From Fomes fomentarius (Eukaryota; Basidiomycota; Agaricomycetes; Polyporales; Polyporaceae), in contig JABYQN010000008.1 in NCBI GenBank assembly GCA_022606135.1, positions 620,001 to 684,000 of the forward strand: a stretch of 64,000 nt of DNA. Reading direction: 5' to 3'. Shown here in pieces: positions 22,696 through 32,524 of this stretch (the stretch's first letter is position 1; each line of letters opens with the position of its first letter). The notes beneath the pieces were generated by a model. The model had not been told where the DNA came from. It was given only the letters and a program-made list of their open reading frames with translations, and did not search any database. The translations under genes and the position numbers were made by a program.

Positions 22696-24869
22696 ATGAC
22701 TGAGGTCCCTCCATCTTGGCTACTCGTGCCTCTGTCTGCTCTGCTCATTCTCCTATGGCGGCGTTGGCAATCTACCAATCAAAATCTGTTACCGTTTCCT
22801 CCAGGCCCTCGACCATTTCCGATAATCGGGAATCTGCTTGACGTTCCCAGGCTTGATATGGAAGTGCACTACCGCGAAATGAACACGAGACACGGTAACT
22901 CCTCGACCGACCCGGATCTCGTCCGGGCCTCTGCATCATTGACGAACACCTTGGGCAGGCGACTTGGTCTACCTCGATGTCTGCGGACAGCCTATGATCA
23001 TTATCGGGACACACGAAGTAGCCGTAGATCTGCTGGATAAACGCGCTTCCATATACTCCGATAGACAATACTCGACCATGGGCGCTTTGTATGTTCACCA
23101 CTTGCTTTTGACTTGGAGCCGAAATTGATAGGTCTTTGATCTGTTGATATCATGTTCACAGGACCGGCTTCTCGTGGCTTCTCGGAACGATGCCGTATGG
23201 TCAAAAGTGGCGTGGCGTCAGAAAGGGCTTCCACGAGTACATGAACCCGAATGCAGTGAAACAGTACCGATCCATTCAAGAACGCGAGGCGCGCAATTTC
23301 CTATCAAGGCTCCTCGAAGATCCAAAACGATTCAGCGAGCACGGAAGATAGTGAGTGACTCTCCGCAGCACCCAGGACCGTCAAAATGACAGCTAATCAT
23401 GTGGCAGCGTACTGGGGGCCGCCATCATCCGTATCACCTACGGGCTGAGAATAGCGGACAAAAACGACAGATACCTAGAGATTGCCGAGGAGGCCCTGAC
23501 GGGATTCAACGCGGCATTCGTCCCTGGCAAGTACCTGGTAGAGATGTTCCCGAGCATGCGTTATTTTCCCTCATGGCTCCCATGGGCGAAGTTCAAGCGC
23601 GAAGCAAATGAATGTCGTCTCGCGGCCCTCAAAATGCGGAATGTGATATGGGAGGATGCGATCAAAGCTATAGTAAGTCGCCTGACGCGCGAGAGCAGGG
23701 GTAGCGTATGTTATAGCTTCCTTCGGACGCTGATTTGACTCGTATGCTCGTGTGAAGCGTCAAGGTGGTGCCCCTCCCTCAGTGGTGGCTGGATTGGACG
23801 GACGCGTCGAGGACGGAGAAGACCAAGAGACGGCCAAAGACTCTGCCGCGTCTGTCTTTTTGGGTATGCGTACACCCACATTGACTTTCCTTTCATTCAG
23901 TACCTGATCTTCGTATCTCTCGTGTTAATCAGGTGGATCAGATACAGTGAGTGCATACTTCGGTTCAGTGGCTTTGTCGATCACACCGCAAAGGACTCAT
24001 ATTATCTGTAGATGCTCTCTACGTTACAAACATTCTTCGCAGCTATGGCGATGAATCCCGATGTTCAGAAGCTCGCGCAAGCGGAGCTCGACTCCGCTGT
24101 TGGCCCTGGCCGGCTACCGAATCTGGACGATGAACCCGACTTACCGTATGTCACTGCACTTATCAAAGAATGCCTGCGATGGAGATCAGTCACCCCGCTT
24201 GGGATGGCGCACAAAAGCATGGAGGAGGATGAATACAAGGGGTATCGCATCCCGAAGGGATCGATTGTGGTGTCGAACATCTGGTGTGTGATTGTTCGCC
24301 CACTCGAGTTGTCGTGACCTGTGGAGGAGATACATCTGACGCACTTCACTCCAGGGCATACTCGCGAGACCGTCGGTTCTACAGTGACCCTGAAGAGTTC
24401 AGACCTGAACGATTCTTGAAGGACGGTAGACTCAATCCCGACGTGCTCGACCCGGAGTTGATTGCATTTGGTTATGGAAGGCGGTATGCCTCCCCTGATC
24501 ACTAATGACGGTATGCATATTCAATCCTGACCTCCTGGCATGCAGGATATGCCCCGGTCTACACTTCGCGAACACCATGCTCTTCACCACGTTAAGCAAC
24601 GTTCTGCATACCTTCTGGGTATCTCCACCTGTTGACGAGCATGGGAACTGCGTCCCGATCAAGCTCAGGATGACTCCCGGCGTCATATCGTGCGTGATTT
24701 CGACCTGTTTGCAGAAGCTATGTTTCTCACAGATTTGACATCCAACAGCTACGCTGAACCGTTTGAATGTGAAATCAAGCCACGTTCGGCGGAAGCCGAA
24801 AGATTTATCCGTGAGGCCCACCAAGACGCTTACCAAGATGAAGACACAATGTATGTACCGGCCCTTTAG
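22696..24869 (+). CDS. Cytochrome P450 monooxygenase 1
   Basis: This is an ER-anchored haem-thiolate monooxygenase of about 500 residues from roughly ten exons; every junction I checked keeps phase. The start is the ATG at 22696, giving MTEVPPSWLLVPLSALLIL as membrane anchor. The hinge LPFPPGPRPFPIIGN follows. The I-helix is FLGGSDTMLSTLQTF, the K-helix has ECLRW, and FRPERFLKDGR precedes the haem loop FGYGRRICPG, with the cysteine ligand intact. It ends after RFIREAHQDAYQDEDT at a TAG at 24867-24869. It belongs to the same subfamily as the gene at 32.5 kb and the relic at 0.8 kb, an Agaricomycete clade often annotated as O-methylsterigmatocystin-oxidoreductase-like. The substrate is unknown. 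Confidence 0.95.
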
Positions 24870-25499
24870 ATACTGGCAGCGTTCGACTACCAACTGGAAT
24901 ACATTCAATGGTTTCTTGCATCAGTCATTCCAGTCGAAATGGTAGTGAACTCACACCAGCGATTGCTTTACGAAACGACCGGATTCATGAGATGATTTTA
25001 ACTGTTGCTTGCTTCTCAAATGCATCCGCTCATGCAAATTCGTGACTTGCGCGATCAATATTGCGTATATTATTACTTGGAATGAATGTAACCCATGTCG
25101 CGGACCTCCATATCATCTTCGACGATGAGAAACTTCTTGACATCCATGATTATCCTCTCCCTGTCACCACAGACGATCAACTGTGTGGCTCACTGATAAC
25201 GCCGTTCTCATGGAAACCCGACGTCAAAGAAGTCCCGTTTGTCCACCACAGTTGCGTCAAAGCGCGTCTATGCATTTGTGGCCGCGCTTTGAAGTGTGGT
25301 TTCTTGTGGTCGTTGTAACAGCGCTAATGTGGGCCGCGCTAGGGCCTATATGAAGCCTCACAAACTCGCTTCCTCAACCCGCCATCACTTCCCTGAACAC
25401 TGCCACGCCACTGCTTAACCACTCAACACAGCACCATCTCATCACTCCCTCCTCCGACTGACACCCTCGCTCAAACCTTCCTCACTATCAGACCTCCAT
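24870..25499. other. Spacer upstream of the acidic ORF
   Basis: The left half is the P450 3' flank. A TATA-like CTATATGAAG lies at about 25347-25356. It is followed by a long CA/CT-rich leader typical of basidiomycete 5' UTRs. Confidence 0.5.
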
Positions 25500-26312
25500 A
25501 TGATGTCGCGTCCAGTCACCTGTGGCCCTTCCGACCTAGTTCGTCAAACAGTGCGCGGCCCCCGCGAACCACCACTCCCTCCCCGGACCAAGTCTTCCTT
25601 AAACAGCCGTGAGGTGGCCAGACAACAAATCCCAGTGGACAAGTTCCTCGACGTCCTCCAGAACCGCGAATACTACGCAGAGCTGTACCCAGACGTCCTG
25701 CCGCTCACCCGCAGACTCTTCGCACAACTCCGCGCCCAAGCCGGCAACAAAAGGGGACCCAATGTGCAGTGGGCGGAACCGAGCTTAGTGCCTGGCGCCG
25801 ACGTTATGATGATGGCTGACGGCCGCAAGAGGCCTCACGGAGACTCGGAGGCGGGACAACGCGCAGTGCAGGACATGCGGGAGCTTGATGTGCAAACCAT
25901 GCGGGATGACAACCTGAGCCCGGCGAGCGCCGCCAGCGACGATTCCGACGAGTGGCTGAATTGCGACGACGAGTCACTTGACTTCGAAGACGAGCGCGAC
26001 AATGACAACGGCGACGGCGACGGCAAGGAGGCCGAAGACCAGTACCAGGGTTCTCAACGGCGGATTGGCTCCTTCCTGAGCATGGATGATGAAGAATTGG
26101 CGGAAACGAGGACGTCGGAGAAACCCTCCGAAGGCGATGCAAGTGGAAGCGGGTCCCGCTGCACTGGCAGTGCCCCGCAAGTCGACCGCCAGCCTTCGAA
26201 CTCGCTGGACATGGCAGAGAGGGGAGAGTGGGCTCAGCCAGGAGGGCCTCTTCTGTCCGTAAGTTGGATGGTCGAACCCAACTTGTTTCAAAAGCGTGGA
26301 GCGTATCAGTAA
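25500..26312 (+). CDS. Hypothetical acidic protein, unknown function
   Basis: An uninterrupted frame of 270 codons starts MMSRPVTCGPSD. The N-terminal third is basic and contains one helix-like stretch, QIPVDKFLDVLQNREYYAEL, followed by LPLTRRLFAQLRAQAG. The rest is low-complexity and acidic (DDSDEWLNCDDESLDFEDE and a Gly/Asp/Asn patch), which suggests a disordered nuclear or scaffold protein. I do not recognise a domain. A good intron (GTAAGT at 26259, CAG at 26309) of 51 nt sits at the 3' end. It contains no stop and is a multiple of three, so spliced and unspliced forms would share the TAA at 26310-26312. The upstream CA-rich leader and the length support a real gene. Confidence 0.6.
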   Translation: MMSRPVTCGPSDLVRQTVRGPREPPLPPRTKSSLNSREVARQQIPVDKFLDVLQNREYYAELYPDVLPLTRRLFAQLRAQAGNKRGPNVQWAEPSLVPGADVMMMADGRKRPHGDSEAGQRAVQDMRELDVQTMRDDNLSPASAASDDSDEWLNCDDESLDFEDERDNDNGDGDGKEAEDQYQGSQRRIGSFLSMDDEELAETRTSEKPSEGDASGSGSRCTGSAPQVDRQPSNSLDMAERGEWAQPGGPLLSVSWMVEPNLFQKRGAYQ

Positions 26313-26749
26313 CGGTGGGACCTGGAGACTTTCGGCCAGAAGGTCTCTCAATGAGCCTCATATTTTCGTTATTCGCTTCACTGGTATAAGCAGTGATGGA
26401 CGTTTACGTTCACGCATTGTCGTCGAACGTGCTGTATAGATACACGTCTTTGTCTAGATCCTGTTGTGAATCATGAAGCTTTGAAGACTGGTGACTGGCC
26501 CCGAGAAAACCAAAGCGACATTCTGGCTTGTCACTTGCAGCATTGACCACTTCGGCGACTGGTTAGCTCAAAAACTTCAACTGGGAGAATTTAATCCGCT
26601 CGTTTCAACTATCGTAAGTTGCAGTGCAATGATGGCTGCATTGAACACATATGAGTACATCGACACAACATACGTCTCCCCTCTTCATCGACTTGGCCGC
26701 AACATTCTCCGAAAATGGTGACCTTGCACTCTTGATCCCGGTGCTACTT
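26313..26749. other. Convergent spacer with duplicated flank
   Basis: This spacer carries the 3' flank of the left M20 copy. The 23-nt segment beginning GCAATGATGGCT (from 26626) recurs with small changes downstream of the right copy at 29477. This shows that the duplication included the 3' flank. No gene seen. Confidence 0.6.
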
Positions 26750-28639
26750 TCACTCCTCGGCAGAAGCGATCTCGTAGAGGTACGTGCCTAAAAGCTTGCT
26801 CTGCGCATCACATATCAGCGGGATGAGCTTCAACGACACACGCGACCCCATCCATATACTCACCCCTTCAATGAAGTTAGACAGATCAATCTTCTCGTTC
26901 GTCGAACTGTGATATTGACGATTAGTACCGACCGACTCGGACGATTAGTATAAGGCAGGCAGCTGTGACTGACTGGGCACCGTCATCGCCACGACCCATG
27001 GGCAACAGGAGGATGTTGACACCCAAGCTCGTCGCAAACGTGAGAGTCACAGGGATGGAGCCACCCTCGCGCATGTAATCCGGCGACTTCTTGTAGATCG
27101 CCTACGGATAGCGTGTTGTAATCAGCACACAGTGTTCCTGCCACGTACGATTGTAATCCTCAACCCAGGGGAGTCCGTCAGACAGCTTCTCGATCTTGAG
27201 CGTCGTCTTGCTGTTCAGCTTCGCGAATTCCTGCTGCAAATACGACGTGACCAGATTTTCGATTATTTCTGGCGTTTGAGGTGGAACGATTCTTGGGGAG
27301 AAGATGGTAAGTAAGTAGCCAACGGAGACACATCAATAGTTCATCGAAACTTTACCTCAGGGAGAACTTGCCGGAGACGCTGGCGGGGATGACCGTCTCC
27401 GCGCTGGGGCCGTCGTTTGCACCTTCGATACCGTGAAGGGACAGGGAAGGCTCGCGCATACGACCCATGAGCAGGGTAACCTTGTCGTCGGATAACGCGA
27501 TAGGTGCACCAGCAGCATCCTCTACGTCCTTGACCGAGTAGTCGAGCTTCTCATAGAGCTTGCTGAACGCTTCCGTCAGCTATCTACCGCTAAATTCACG
27601 TTGTATTGCATTCTTACCGCTCATCGTCATCGGCAGGGGGGACGAGGTTGTCTACACCCGGAACGAGGATAGTGCCGTCGGGGGCGACAAGCTTGCTCAT
27701 GAGTTGAATAAGGTCCGTCATAGGCTCGTGTACCATGCGACCAAACACGCCAGAGTGGAGATCGCGTGTCGGTCCAGACACTGTCATCTTGAAGTAGACC
27801 ACGCCGCGAACACCGTACGTGAGGCATGGCGTGCGCGCATTGAGCCAGTAATTGTCCGAATATGGACGCGACAGTGCCAATGAAACCTGCGATTAACACG
27901 CTGTGAAAGCAATTGCATGGCTTTCACACTTACGATGCAGACGCAATCCACGCCAACAAATTAGCCCTGCGGGTCCGCGGCTTCAGATTCAATGACAGTG
28001 TCCAGACCCTCGCTACCGTTCTCCTCCATGCCCTCGAAGCAGAAACGCAAGTTCACCGGCAGATCGAGGCCAAGGGTCTTGTGCGCTTCGAGAACATTCA
28101 GCCAACCCAGGACGGGACCCTTGTCGTCCGTGGATCCACGTCCAATGAGCCTATGCGTGTCATCTTCGGTCAGCGTGAACGGATCTTGACTCCATCCATC
28201 TTCCTGCTTGGCCTGCGCGCGCACCGTCACCCCCAGACATTTTCTCGAGGCCGATGTATGACGACGTACCGGCTGTACATCATAGTGGCCGTAGATGAGG
28301 ACAGTCTTCTTGTTCGGATCGTCCCCGATGCGCCCAAGAATGGCGGGCGGAAGATGCAGTGGGTCATCTACATTTTCAGTTTGCGGCCCGAGGTCGACCC
28401 GCTTCGTGGTGACACCGAGGCCTTTCAGCTGGTCGTTCAGCCAGTCACCCATGGCAATCACTTCCCCGCGTAGTTCCCTGTCCCCGCTCACACTAGCTGA
28501 CGATGAGTCCTGGTGCTCAGTCGAAGTGCAAAAACCGCTTGTGTTCATACCTGTGTATCTTGACAGCATCGGCAAGTCGTCCGATGAACTTGTCAGCGTT
28601 GGCGTCGATGAAATCGATAAATTCTGGGGGAGTGGCCAT
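26750..28639 (-). pseudogene. DUG1: M20 dipeptidase (Dug1/CNDP2-like), degraded tandem copy
   Basis: The reading begins MATPPEFIDFIDANADKF at 28639 and follows the exon plan of the intact copy at 29.6-31.6 kb through to LYEIASAEE, with a stop at 26750-26752. Metal-binding segments are still recognisable: [25 protein letters not shown] and RGDDGAQ. There are three lesions. First, a TAA at 27961-27963 replaces the tryptophan in the intact copy's EGWFGGVDC. Second, a deletion near 27149-27160 removes the residues equivalent to [13 protein letters not shown], and splicing at the remaining GTACGT donor would shift frame. Third, Pro becomes His at the first exon border (KIH instead of AIP). The protein should be truncated at about the middle, so a functional peptidase is unlikely. 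Confidence 0.85.
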
Positions 28640-29648
28640 CATGTTGGTGTAGGATGAGCAGACGTGGTTCTGGGGGGATGGGAGAGGCTCGGTAGCTCGG
28701 ACGAGCTCTTATCCTATCGCTTGTCCTCCCATAATGGTGCAACAATGGGAACCTCGACTCGATCCATGCTCCACTAGACATAGGCGTCAGGCATGTTTTT
28801 CGCAAAGCGACTTAGTGATGTTACGCATCGTATAGAAGCCGACCTGATGAGTAGTAGACTGTGCTCACGGGACTGTTCCGGGCTAGTCATGCTGACGATT
28901 CCGATGAGGTCTGGTCCTACTGTCGCAATACACACCGCACATGGATTGCTAGGATTGAGAATGCAGCGGCTATCAGCACAAATGAGGTGAAGATTCAACT
29001 CAATCCTGCATAGAGTGCATTGAACCGAGCGCCGTGAGTGCCGCCAAACTCGCTCTCCAGTATGCTTCCATACATCACGAGAGACCTTGACTTGTAGCTG
29101 GACTCCGTTCCTTCCGTTGCCGGTCTTTGCGTGTTCTTGTATCTCCTCAGCGCTGCAATGAGTCATAGATGGTGGGGTCCGGACTGGTTCGAAGGCATGA
29201 AGCGGCGAGACCGGGACACTTCCGGCAGGAAGGTCACTTGGTGAAACGCTAAATTATGTAACTTACTGAGCCGGTTTTACGTGCACGGACCTTCTGCGAG
29301 CATATTGCATAGTAAGTTTTGTGTAATTCTGAAGACCAGGACACGCACGAATGGATACAGAAGCAACATACCAGCTCCTCCACTGACACAAGGCTCTACC
29401 TGGACTCGACGCTCATTGGCCCGCAACTTGATCGGTGACCCCTTGGGAACTCGCGTGGGGCGTTAAGGAACGCAATGCAATGATGGCTACATTGAACATC
29501 GGATACAGGTGAGTACATCTCCACAATACACGTTATACCAGGTCCACTGTTTGTACACATTCCCCCCTTCTTGTACTTGATCTTGACCGCGCACATTGAT
29601 CGATACATGTTGACGTTGATTCTCCGCCCCTCGCTCTGGACCCCATTT
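28640..29648. other. Spacer between the tandem M20 copies
   Basis: The stretch contains the former promoter of the left copy and the 3' flank of the right one. The segment from 29477 is the counterpart of that at 26626. A minus-strand frame at 28774-29166 has no recognisable domain. Confidence 0.5.
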
Positions 29649-31584
29649 TCACGCTTTCGCAGCACCGACCTCGTAAAGGTAAGTGCCCAGGAGCTTGCTC
29701 TGCAAGACATGGGTCAACATGCGCACGGAAAGGAGGGAAGCATGTGACCGCATATACTCACCCCTTCGATGAAGTTGGAACGATCGAGCTTCTCATTCGT
29801 CGAGCTGTGTCGGCGGCGGTTAGCTTCCTCACTCGCATGGGCATGCGGAAGGTAAAAACCCACTGTGCACCGTCGTCACCGCGGCCCATGGGGAGCAAAA
29901 GGACATTGACACCCAAGCTCTCCGCAAACGTGAGCGTCACAGGGATCGATCCACCTTCACGTGTGAGATCCGGCGACTGCTTGTACACCGTCTAGAGGAA
30001 GCATGTCATCAAGATTAGAAGGCAATTAGAAAATGTCACCGGAGACAAAACGCGCCTCGGTCGCACGCCGGGCAGCCTCGTAGTTCCAGTGCTTGTAGTC
30101 CGCAAGCCATGGGCGACCGTCGTGGAGATTCTCAATCTTGAGCTTGTTCTTGCTGTTCAGCTTCGCGAACTCCTGTTGCACGTACGACAACACAAGAGGC
30201 TCGATCTTATCGGGTGTTTGGGGCGGGACGATCCTGTATATGAGAAACAGGTCATCAGCGAAGGTAGAATGGGGGAAGCGCCTCAGCGTACCGAATGGAG
30301 AACTTGCCAGAGACGCTGGCAGGGATGACAGTTTTCGCCCCAGGACCGTAGAAAGCGCCCTCGATACCGTGAAGAGACAGGGAAGGCTGGCGCATGCGAC
30401 CCATGACCACAGTAACCTTGTCCTCCGATAAGGTGATAGGCGCGCCAACAGCATCCTCCACGTCCTTGACCGAATAGTCGAGCTTCTCATAGATCGCACT
30501 AAACACTCCGTCAATTTTTTCTCAAGAAGAAGTCATGCTGCGTTGTATTCTCACCGCTCCTCGGCATCGGCGGCAGAGACGAGGTCTTCGACGCCTGGAA
30601 CGAGGATAGTGCCGTCGGGAGCGACAAGCTTGCTCATGAGTTGAATAAGGTCCGTCATAGGCTCGTGTACCATGCGACCAAACACGCCAGAGTGGAGATC
30701 GCGTGTCGGTCCAGACACGGTGAGCTTGAAGTAGACCAGGCCGCGAAGGCCGTAAGTGATGCATGGCGTGCGGGAGTTCAGCCAGTAGTTGTCCGACTAC
30801 ACATCCAGCAATGTTGAGCCTCCAATCGAGCAGGTGAGAGTGCCAATGCAAGCTCCGCGCACTTACGATGCAGACACAGTCCACGCCACCGAACCAGCCC
30901 TCTTTGCCCTTGGCTGTCTCCGACTTGATCAAATCGTCCAGACCCTCGCTACCGTTCTCCTCCATGCCCTCGAAGCAGAACCGCAAGTTCACCGGCAGAT
31001 CGAGGCCAAGAGTCTTGTGCGCCTCAAGGACGTTCAACCAACCAAGAATGGGACCCTTGTCATCCGTCGATCCACGTCCAATGAGCCTACCTGTCTTGTC
31101 GTCGACGACCAGCGTGAACGGCTCTGTATCCCACCCGTCGCTCTTCTCCGCCTACACTCGCACATTCACCTCCAGACACGTTCTGGGAGCGAATGTGCAC
31201 AACGTACCGGCTGTACATCATAGTGGCCGTAGATGAGAACAGTCTTCTTGTTCGGATCGTCGCCGATGCGGCCAAGAATGGCGGGGGGCAGAGGCAGTTC
31301 CTGGCCGTCCATGATGTGCTTCCCTAGGTCGACGAGCTTGGTGGTGACACCGAGGCCCTTGAGCTGGCCGTCCAGCCAGGCACCCATCTTGAACACATCT
31401 GGACGGTGTGCGCCGTTGCCGCTCACACTAGCTCACGATGAGTGCTGGTGCTCAAGGGTGCGGTGCAAGAACCGGTCGAGGACATGTGGTCATACCTGGG
31501 AATCGCGACAGCCTGGCCAAGCCGCGCGATAAACTTGCTAGCGTTGTCGTCAATAAACTTGATGAATTCTGCGGGAGCGGCCAT
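29649..31584 (-). CDS. DUG1: M20 metallodipeptidase, Cys-Gly dipeptidase type (Dug1/CNDP2)
   Basis: This cytosolic di-zinc or manganese dipeptidase is the family that cleaves Cys-Gly during glutathione turnover in yeast. The start [18 protein letters not shown] is at 31584. The ligand segments are intact: YGHYDVQP (His and Asp), [11 protein letters not shown] (Asp), [11 protein letters not shown] (Glu pair), VDCVCI continuing to SDNYWL (Asp), and RGDDGA followed across an intron by His. Other landmarks are [12 protein letters not shown] and GREGGS-like [14 protein letters not shown]. It ends [14 protein letters not shown] with the stop at 29649-29651. One intron (29992-30055) appears to use a GC donor (GAG|GCGCG); this is the only reading that joins RATE to TVYKQSPD in frame. 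It lies beside a degraded duplicate and shares a 940-bp divergent promoter region with a P450. Confidence 0.92.
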
Positions 31585-32524
31585 CGTGTTCGTGGAGATG
31601 AGAGGGGACGCTTGCAATTGATCCTGAGGCTATCGGGCGCTTGCAATCATCTTCTCAGTCATTCTCCCACAATGTCCACAAATGGCAGATTAGTAACCTC
31701 CTTCGAAGCGGACAGTCCATCCTAAGTATTGGATTCCACCGGGCGGGTGGACCGGTGGAATCCGCTGTTTACGCCGGGCGTAACGGTCACGCATGTCCCT
31801 CTAGCGCTGGTTGGATGGAAGGACACGGCGTACATCCTCGCACCTACTAAACACGCATCGTCCTTGATATCTGGGGAAGCAAAACTATCGCGACGATCTC
31901 TGGCTCATGCGCATTCAGGTCCTTCAATACATCCGTCCAATCGTGGGGAGACAAGGAGCACCAACTCAATCCTGCAAAGACGTTTGGGGGTCTGGCAGCC
32001 GTGGATGGCGCTGAACTCAGGCCATAGGTTGCTCCCACTCATGCAGAACCCTTGGCTCGTGATTGGTCTCCATTGCCTCTTCGTCCTGGGACTTGGCGTA
32101 TTTTTGTGCTCTTCACGGCAGTAGTCAGCAGAGCCACCTTCTGAGGAGCGCACAAGAAGCGTCCGTGATTGTCGATGTTGAGACCGAGTGGTCAGTTGTA
32201 CACTGCCCACTCTTCTATCATCCTATATCTCCGCCGCTCTGGCACATGCATGGCTAGCGGTCACACTGAGGCTATCTCTCCCAGGTACATTCAGAGCAAA
32301 GCATGTTCTCTTCGCTCCTTGGCAGACGCCGGAGCCTTCGATGTTCTCTCTTTGAACATCCTTTCGCATGCGTTAGAGTTGCGGATACACAAGTACTCCG
32401 ACCAGTACCCCATGACTCATGTGTGTTTCTATTGCAGGCAGGCAGCATAAATAACGGGAGGCCGGTTCACTATCATCCTCACCGTCGTGACCACCATCTC
32501 TGCAGCCACTTTCACCCTTCTACC
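31585..32524. other. Divergent promoter region of M20 gene and P450 2
   Basis: The spacer contains a perfect 12-bp inverted repeat (31731-31763) and a TATA-like CATAAATAA at about 32446-32454 ahead of the P450. No coding motif was seen. Confidence 0.5.
31731..31763. repeat. Perfect 12-bp inverted repeat
   Basis: GGATTCCACCGG at 31731-31742 is the exact reverse complement of CCGGTGGAATCC at 31752-31763, with a 9-nt spacer. It lies about 150 nt upstream of the M20 start codon. It could be a regulatory palindrome or a hairpin; a function is not shown by sequence. Confidence 0.7.

Noticed and set aside
30026..30514. Apparent frameshift between EER and YEKLDYS in the intact M20 gene
   Set aside because: Using the acceptor at GTGTTTAG|T restores CGT GCG ATC TAT in frame, and the left copy splices at the equivalent place. 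There is no lesion.
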